Source of the DNA: CAIJNA01 sp964516815
GTDB taxonomy: Bacteria; Campylobacterota; Campylobacteria; Campylobacterales; Arcobacteraceae
Direction of reading: 5' to 3'
Length of the DNA: 15,242 bases
Assembly (NCBI GenBank): GCA_964516815.1
Contig: CAZEXK010000030.1
Span: forward strand, 1 to 15,242
This document shows, piece by piece, positions 7,446-12,900 of this stretch (positions are counted from its first letter, which is position 1; every line of letters begins with the position of its first letter). The position numbers were made by a program, and so were the translations under genes. The notes beneath the pieces were generated by a model that ran no database searches, was not told the DNA's origin, and worked only from the letters and a program-made list of their open reading frames with translations.

Positions 7446-8324
7446 TCAAAACCCACGATACTTATTAGGTATAATTATCTCATCTTTTAGTATATTTGAC
7501 ATATTTAATTGTGCAATTAATTTATCTTTATCTCTTGGCAATATTCCTTTTAAATGTAAAGAATTTGATGCATGGTTTGACCTAAATATTATTTTATTTT
7601 TAGCTTCTATATTCTCTAAAAACATTTTTTGTTCATTTAATATCTCATAATCATTTTGAGCTATAAAGTCATCAAAACTATTATAAAACCTTTGTTTTAT
7701 TGTGTCATCTAGTCCTAATTGTAGGGTAGAAAGATAATTTATTTTTGAATTGTTGACTATATTTGCTGTATGTTTTGCATGAACTGATGTATATGCTATA
7801 CCACCAATACCTAATATAATAGTTGCTGATATTTTTATGTCTGCATCGCTTAGTTTATTAAGTGCAGCTATTATTTCTTGTGAGTTTACACCTTTTTTTA
7901 TTTTTTTTAATATTGTATCATGTCCTGATTCAATACCAATGTACATCAAACTTAATTTATTTTGCTTTAACATTAATAAATCTTCTTGTGATTTATTTTG
8001 TATATTTTGTGTTGTTGCATATAAGGAAACTCTTCTTAATGAAATAAATTTTTTTTGTAAGTATATTAGTATTTTTAACAAGACACTTGTTTGTAAAACT
8101 AAAGCATCACCATCGGCTAAAAATACTTTAGTAGCAAGAGGATTTTGTTTACTCAAAAAATCTATTTCAATAAACAAGTCATCGAGGTTCCGTTGTTTAA
8201 AGCCCTTAGTTGTGTACATAGAACAAAAAGTACATTCATTATATGAACATCCATAAGTAACTTGAAGTATTACGCTCAATGCTTCTGCTGGTGGTCTATA
8301 TAATGGATCTAGATAGGCTATCAT
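7446..8324 (-). CDS. Radical SAM protein of unknown function
   Basis: A 292-aa protein. The iron-sulfur/SAM motif is C26-x4-C31-x2-C34 (YGCSYNECTFCSMY), not the canonical Cx3Cx2C. That spacing, after RPPAEALSVILQVTYGC, matches a group of short COG1032-like radical SAM proteins I have seen annotated without function. Further core signs are the acidic strand VFLADGDALVL, YIGIESGHDTILKKIKKG (substrate/SAM side, typical Elp3-like) and ISATIILGIGG. No B12 domain or extra cluster domain is evident. It is the first gene of a tight cluster with the Cache kinase and regulator (3-base spacing). The ATG has no good Shine-Dalgarno and overlaps the end of a possible 10-codon leader ORF (8323-8353). The reaction is unknown. 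Confidence 0.88.
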   Translation of the reverse strand: MIAYLDPLYRPPAEALSVILQVTYGCSYNECTFCSMYTTKGFKQRNLDDLFIEIDFLSKQNPLATKVFLADGDALVLQTSVLLKILIYLQKKFISLRRVSLYATTQNIQNKSQEDLLMLKQNKLSLMYIGIESGHDTILKKIKKGVNSQEIIAALNKLSDADIKISATIILGIGGIAYTSVHAKHTANIVNNSKINYLSTLQLGLDDTIKQRFYNSFDDFIAQNDYEILNEQKMFLENIEAKNKIIFRSNHASNSLHLKGILPRDKDKLIAQLNMSNILKDEIIIPNKYRGF

Positions 8325-8356
8325 AATATTTTTTTAAATTTCACTTTTTTCATATA

Positions 8357-8362
8357 ACTATA
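8357..8362 (-). promoter_or_regulatory. Candidate -10 box of the radical SAM/two-component cluster
   Basis: TATAGT on the minus strand about 33 bases before the radical SAM ATG. Initiation a few bases downstream would fall at or very near the ATG of the 10-codon mini-ORF, giving an almost leaderless transcript. Weak support: A+T-rich DNA offers several alternatives such as the neighbouring TATTAT. Confidence 0.35.
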
Positions 8363-8430
8363 ATATCAAATATATGTAAAAAAAAAGCTAAATAGCATCG
8401 TATACAATGCTTATGAGTTTGATGTAAAAA

Positions 8431-8458
8431 TAAATAACTCAAGTTTTTGAGTTATTTA
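8431..8458 (-). terminator. Strong rho-independent terminator after the 66-aa gene
   Basis: TAAATAACTCAA (8431-8442) pairs perfectly with TTGAGTTATTTA (8447-8458) over a GTTT loop (12-bp stem). It lies 7 bases beyond the stop codon of the minus-strand gene ending at 8465. On the minus strand the hairpin runs into TTTATTTTTAC, giving the U-tract. It isolates the xth/66-aa pair from the radical SAM cluster. Confidence 0.85.
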
Positions 8459-8464
8459 TTATGT

Positions 8465-8665
8465 TTATAAAGCTTGTAAGGCTTTTATTACATCTTGAAC
8501 ATTATCAAATGGAATATGCACTTTCCACTCAGGATTATTAGCATCTCCTTTTAAATTTATACCAATGCTAGCAACACTGTGGCTACCTGCTCCATAAGGT
8601 TCATTGATTTTTTCTATACTTATTACACCTTTTTTTGTTCCGCTTAATGCTATTACTTGTGACAT
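8465..8665 (-). CDS. Small conserved-looking protein, function unknown
   Basis: A 66-aa soluble protein (MSQVIALSGTKKGVISIEKI at the start, then a Gly/Ser-rich middle and KVHIPFDNVQDVIKAL near the end). No signal peptide, transmembrane segment or cysteine is present. The composition suggests a small beta-rich domain ending in an amphipathic helix. I do not recognise a named family. It is a credible gene: AAGGA lies 8 bases before the ATG, the frame fills the space between xth and a strong terminator, and codon use resembles its neighbours. It starts 53 bases past xth, with no terminator between, so the two may be co-transcribed. Confidence 0.75.
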   Translation of the reverse strand: MSQVIALSGTKKGVISIEKINEPYGAGSHSVASIGINLKGDANNPEWKVHIPFDNVQDVIKALQAL

Positions 8666-8718
8666 TATATTTCCTTGTTTTTAATTATGTAGTGTATTGT
8701 TTAATTTCTTAAAATACA

Positions 8719-9507
8719 TTAAAATTCTAATTCTAAAACAATAGGACAATGATCACTTCCTAAAACTTCATTTAAGATGTATGCATCTTTGATATTTTCT
8801 TTTAAGTCTTCACTTACATAAAAATAATCAATTCTCCAGCCTACATTGTTATTTCTTGCATTTGCTCTATATGACCACCAAGTATACGCACCTTCTTGAT
8901 TTTGATTTATGTGTCTAAAAGTATCAATATATCCACAAGATATAAGTTTATCCATCCATTCTCTTTCCATTGGTAAAAAGCCAGATATTTTTTCATTAGC
9001 TTTTGGTCTTGCTAAATCTATAGCATTGTGTGCAGTATTTACATCTCCACAAACAATTATAGATTTACCTTGTTTTTTCAAATCTTCACAATATGCTAAG
9101 AATCTGTCATAAAATTGCATCTTATATACTAATCTTTCCTCTTTACTTTGTCCATTTGGAAAATATACATTAAAAAGTACAATATTTTTATCTTTTAAAG
9201 TAAAATGAATTTCATTTATTCTTCCTTCATCTAAAACATCAACTGCTTGGCAATTTCCTTGAAAACTTAATTCAACATCACAAAATAATGCCGTACCAGA
9301 GCGTCCTTTTATTGCACTTTGAGAACCTGTGATATTTTTAAATTCTTTTTTAAAAATGCTTTTTGGTATTTGTTCTATCATTGATTTTGTTTCTTGTATA
9401 CCCAAAAAATCAATAGAGTCCTCATCCACCCACAATAATGCTTCTTTTTTGTCTACTGCTCTTATTCCATTTACATTCCATGAAATAAATTTATATGTAT
9501 TTTTCAA
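8719..9507 (-). CDS. xth: Exodeoxyribonuclease III / AP endonuclease, ExoA type
   Basis: A 262-aa EEP-fold DNA repair nuclease that cuts 5' to abasic sites and trims 3' ends in base excision repair. All catalytic landmarks are present: FISWNVNGIRA (7-17, N11/N13), the metal-binding E39 in IQETK, Y115 in VYFPNG, D155/N157 in CGDVNTAHNAIDLARPK, TWWSYR (209-214), GWRIDYFYVS and the terminal D252-H253 of LGSDHCPI. The insert after GDVN resembles Bacillus ExoA and APE1 more than E. coli XthA. The start codon is TTG (9505-9507), supported by an AAGGA site 7-8 bases upstream and by the motif beginning right after it. No nearby in-frame ATG would keep the first beta strand. A full-length, probably active enzyme. 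Confidence 0.95.
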   Translation of the reverse strand: MKNTYKFISWNVNGIRAVDKKEALLWVDEDSIDFLGIQETKSMIEQIPKSIFKKEFKNITGSQSAIKGRSGTALFCDVELSFQGNCQAVDVLDEGRINEIHFTLKDKNIVLFNVYFPNGQSKEERLVYKMQFYDRFLAYCEDLKKQGKSIIVCGDVNTAHNAIDLARPKANEKISGFLPMEREWMDKLISCGYIDTFRHINQNQEGAYTWWSYRANARNNNVGWRIDYFYVSEDLKENIKDAYILNEVLGSDHCPIVLELEF

Positions 9508-9551
9508 ATTTTAATCCTTTTATAAAAGCATATTAGCAAAGTTTGTATTAG

Positions 9552-9557
9552 ATTATA
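9552..9557 (-). promoter_or_regulatory. Candidate -10 box of xth in a divergent promoter region
   Basis: TATAAT on the minus strand about 45 bases before the TTG start of xth. The same A+T-rich stretch would also have to drive the plus-strand gene beginning at 9584, so the two promoters overlap or lie back to back. Confidence 0.35.
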
Positions 9558-9583
9558 AAATATTTTAATACAAAGGATAAATT

Positions 9584-9645
9584 ATGCTAAGTTTATGTTA
9601 TATTAATTTTGAAGTAATATCAACAAAGGTACAAATTTTAAATAA
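9584..9645 (+). CDS. 5' end of a gene of unknown function, truncated by gap
   Basis: An ATG at 9584 is preceded by a good AAAGGA site (9572-9577, 6-base spacing). It opens a frame of 20 codons (MLSLCYINFEVISTKVQILN) with no stop before the run of N. It diverges from xth across about 76 bases that hold TATAAT/TATAAA-like boxes. The fragment is too short to assign a family. It could be a chance short ORF, but the ribosome binding site and the divergent layout make a real, truncated gene plausible. Confidence 0.4.
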
Positions 9646-9745
9646 NNNNNNNNNNNNNNNNNNNNNNNNNNNNNNNNNNNNNNNNNNNNNNNNNNNNNNN
9701 NNNNNNNNNNNNNNNNNNNNNNNNNNNNNNNNNNNNNNNNNNNNN
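9646..9745. other. Assembly gap of 100 N
   Basis: Second run of exactly 100 undetermined bases, again probably a placeholder between contigs. The link between the xth contig and the RTX adhesin contig, and what lies between them, is unproven. Confidence 0.95.
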
Positions 9746-9875
9746 TTATTTGTTATAACATAATAATCATATATACTTATACAGAAATCATTTTTAACAT
9801 ACTTATTAGATATATATGTTTCAAATCATAATTAATTTAATTAACCATTCTCTAAAATTAAAGTTATTGAAAGTA

Positions 9876-9895
9876 AATATGTTTATAAACATATT
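9876..9895. repeat. Perfect 20-bp palindrome, candidate operator
   Basis: AATATGTTTATAAACATATT is identical to its own reverse complement and centres about 100 bases before the adhesin start. It lies upstream of both candidate -10 boxes, as expected for an activator or repressor dimer site. It could alternatively be a weak terminator hairpin of a gene in the gap, though it lacks G/C pairs beyond two and has no loop. Confidence 0.45.
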
Positions 9896-9950
9896 AAATA
9901 TTTTGTTATTATATTTTAGCGTATAATAAGCGTGTATCTACCATTTTTTA

Positions 9951-9959
9951 TGATATAAT
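9951..9959 (+). promoter_or_regulatory. Extended -10 promoter element of the RTX adhesin gene
   Basis: TGATATAAT matches the extended -10 form (TGnTATAAT) and lies 29 bases before the ATG, leaving room for a short leader with the AGGA site. No -35 hexamer is evident at 17 bases upstream; an upstream TATAAT at 9922-9927 is an alternative. Confidence 0.55.
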
Positions 9960-9988
9960 AATTCATATCAATTCAGGATGAGTAAATT

Positions 9989-12900
9989 ATGGCAAATGAA
10001 GTAAAATATAAAAATGGTTTAGTAGAAATAGAAAAGTCTCCCAAAGATGGCGAAAGTTTAATAGTATTTGCAAGGCCAGGGGATAAAGTTAATATTAAGA
10101 TAAAAGATTTTGATCTTGATAAAGCAGAGATTAGATTAGCTGGTGGAGATATTATTATGTCAACTCCAAATGGAGGATCATTAACATTTGTTTCAATGTC
10201 ATTAATGGCATATGATAAACAAGTACCATTATTTTACACTATTAAAACTGGACCTAAAGCAATTACACTGAATGATATCCTTGCTAAAATTGATGAAATA
10301 AATTCTATACCAATAAATTCTGTAATTACTCCTGATGATATAGAAATAATTGAAGAAGCTACATTAGATGAAGATTCTTCAGCAACAGTAACTTCTTTAT
10401 TAGGTGATATTTCAAAAGCAATAAAATCAAGTGATGTTACGATTCCAGGAGTTACCCCACCTAAAAGAATAAGTGATCATCCAGAAGAACAAGAAGAATT
10501 ATCAATACCTAGAAATAGTGATGAAGCACCAGCTGTTCCAAAAGGTACTCCAAATCCAAATGATGTTGAAGGAATAAGACCAACAATTGATATTAAAGTA
10601 GATATTAAGCATATAAATTTAGAAACAAGAGATCCCAGCGAAGAAGAAATAACAAATAATGATTCAATAACATCTGATGATAAGGTACTTGTTGTTGATG
10701 GTTCAGGTGGAACAGAATATTCAAATTCAACAACAATAAATCCAAATCTTTCTGATTTGCATTTACAATTAAAAGGTGAAACTATTGATTATTCTCATGT
10801 AAAAAGTGGTGATTACGACAAAATGATCATAAATGCTGATAATTCATTATATATTAATAAAGAACAAACTTCAAGAACTTTAACTGTATCACCATCACAA
10901 CCAGAAGGTTATGCAATAACTGAACTAATAATCAAAGGTTTACCAGATGGTATTGAAATCATAAATGCTAGTAAGAATAGTAATGGAGATTGGGTTATCA
11001 AAGAAGCTGTATATGATAGTGAGGGAGAACTAGAAACACCTGGTTATACGATTAATAGTACAGGATCAATAGACTTAATATTGAGATATGATAGAACTTT
11101 AGATACAAAATTTGAAGTTACAATTGAAGTTACAAGTGAATTTAACATGTCAAATGTTAGTGATGCAAATAAAGATACTGTAAAAGAACCAATAAATTCA
11201 AATAAAGTTATTTTAGGAAAATTATCATTTGGTGTTAATATTAGAGAATTAGATAAAGATGATAAAAATACATCAAAATTTGAAACAGTAAGTGGTAAAA
11301 AGGAACATACAAGCGGATATGTTCTTGCTACTAATTTAAACGATAATTTTATTAAAACAGGTGATGTAGATACTGAAGTTATAGGTTCAGTGGTTAATGA
11401 CACGATAATTGCACAAGGTGGTGATGACACATTAAATGGTAATGATGGTGATGATACTATCCAGGGTGGAAAAGGTGATGATATTATTGATGGTGGAGCA
11501 CATACTAATGCAAGTGATGGAGGTCAATCATTAATTGATGCTATTAATTCAATAGCAGGAAAGGGTGACTGGGCTGATTATTCATATATGAATGAGATTG
11601 TAAATGATAGTGGAAAAGGTGTACACATAGATTTACAAAGCGGAACAGCACGTGATATTGATGATGGAACATTAGTAGGAAATGACACAATCAAAAATAT
11701 TGAACACATGAAAGGAAGTAATTATAATGATACTTTTATTGGAACAACAGGAAATAATACAATAAATGGTGGAGATGGAATTGATACAGTTGATTATACT
11801 TATGTAAGTAGTCATGGCTTAACTGTTGATTTACAAAACAATAACTCAACACATGGTGCAGAAGATAATGATACTTTAGAAGAAATTGAAAATGTTATTG
11901 GTTCAGGATATAACGATACAATAATAGGTGATGGAGAAGTGAATTTCCTAGAAGGTAAAGCTGGTGATGATACATTTATAACAGGAAATGGAGATGATAC
12001 AGTAGATGGTGGAGAAGGAAATGATACTATTGATTATTCTAAAAACAATGGTATAGAAGTAGAATTAGGAGAAGCAGATACATACGCAGAAGTAAAAATT
12101 GGTGAAACTGAAACAGATAATATTAAAAATATTCAAAATGTAATTGGTTCACAAAATGATGATTTAATAACAGGAAATAGTGAAGCTAATACTTTAACAG
12201 GAAATGCAGGTGATGATAAATTTTCCGTATCTTTGGGTGATGATACAATTGATGGAGGAGAAGGAAGCGACACGGTTGATTATTCTAAATGGAATGAGGG
12301 TGGATTAAGTATTACATTAAATGAAAGTGATTTAGCTGATTTTACTTTAGATGGAAATAGCAAAGTAGATAGTATAACAAATGTAGAAAATGTTATTGGA
12401 ACAAGTAAAGATGATATTATAAAAGGTGATACAAAAAATAATACACTTGATGGTAGTTTAGGAAATGACAAATTAAGTGGTGGAACTGGAGAAAATACAT
12501 TAAATGGTGGTAGTGCTGTAACTACTATAGAAATAAATACACTTGTACAAACAACTGTGTCATTATCTTCAAGTTATGCAATAACAATAGGTAATACAAA
12601 TATAGAATTTACTTTATTAGAAGGCACTCCATACACAAAAGAAGAAATATACACACAATTAAAAACATTATTTGATGCAAAGGTATTAACTGGTGAAATT
12701 GAAGAAGGAACTACTTTAGAAATAGTTGACGGAAAATTAGTAATAACAACAGAAAAGACAGTAAGTATAAATAGACTAGAGATGAGTTTAAGTGGTGGAG
12801 ATACTGTTGATTATACAGATGTTACTGAAGGTATTAGAGTTGATTTGTCAAATACACAAGCCCAAGATACATACACAAATACAAAAGATACATTTAAAAG

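Larger units (their letters stand above)
9746..9988 (+). promoter_or_regulatory. Upstream regulatory region of the RTX adhesin gene
   Basis: 243 bases, nearly all A/T, with no supportable gene on either strand (all frames close quickly). It contains a 20-bp perfect palindrome (9876-9895), a TATAAT at 9922-9927 and an extended -10 (TGATATAAT, 9951-9959). The AGGA ribosome binding site (9975-9978) lies 10 bases before the ATG at 9989. The tail of a gene lost in the gap could extend a short way into its left end. Confidence 0.6.

Noticed and set aside
6199..8256. Plus-strand frames opposite the histidine kinase and radical SAM genes
   Set aside because: Phe/Ile/Ser/Cys-rich translations typical of antisense reading in A+T-rich genes; the minus-strand proteins carry clear catalytic motifs.
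9646..9988. CRISPR-like repeat or IS end at the second gap
   Set aside because: Neither contig end at 9645 or 9746 shares the sequence seen at 1517-1542, and no inverted terminal repeats or transposase remnants are visible.
9978..10004. Short frame ATGAGTAAATTATGG... (8 codons) overlapping the adhesin start
   Set aside because: It has no ribosome binding site of its own at proper distance; the AGGA at 9975-9978 fits the 9989 start, which begins the long frame.
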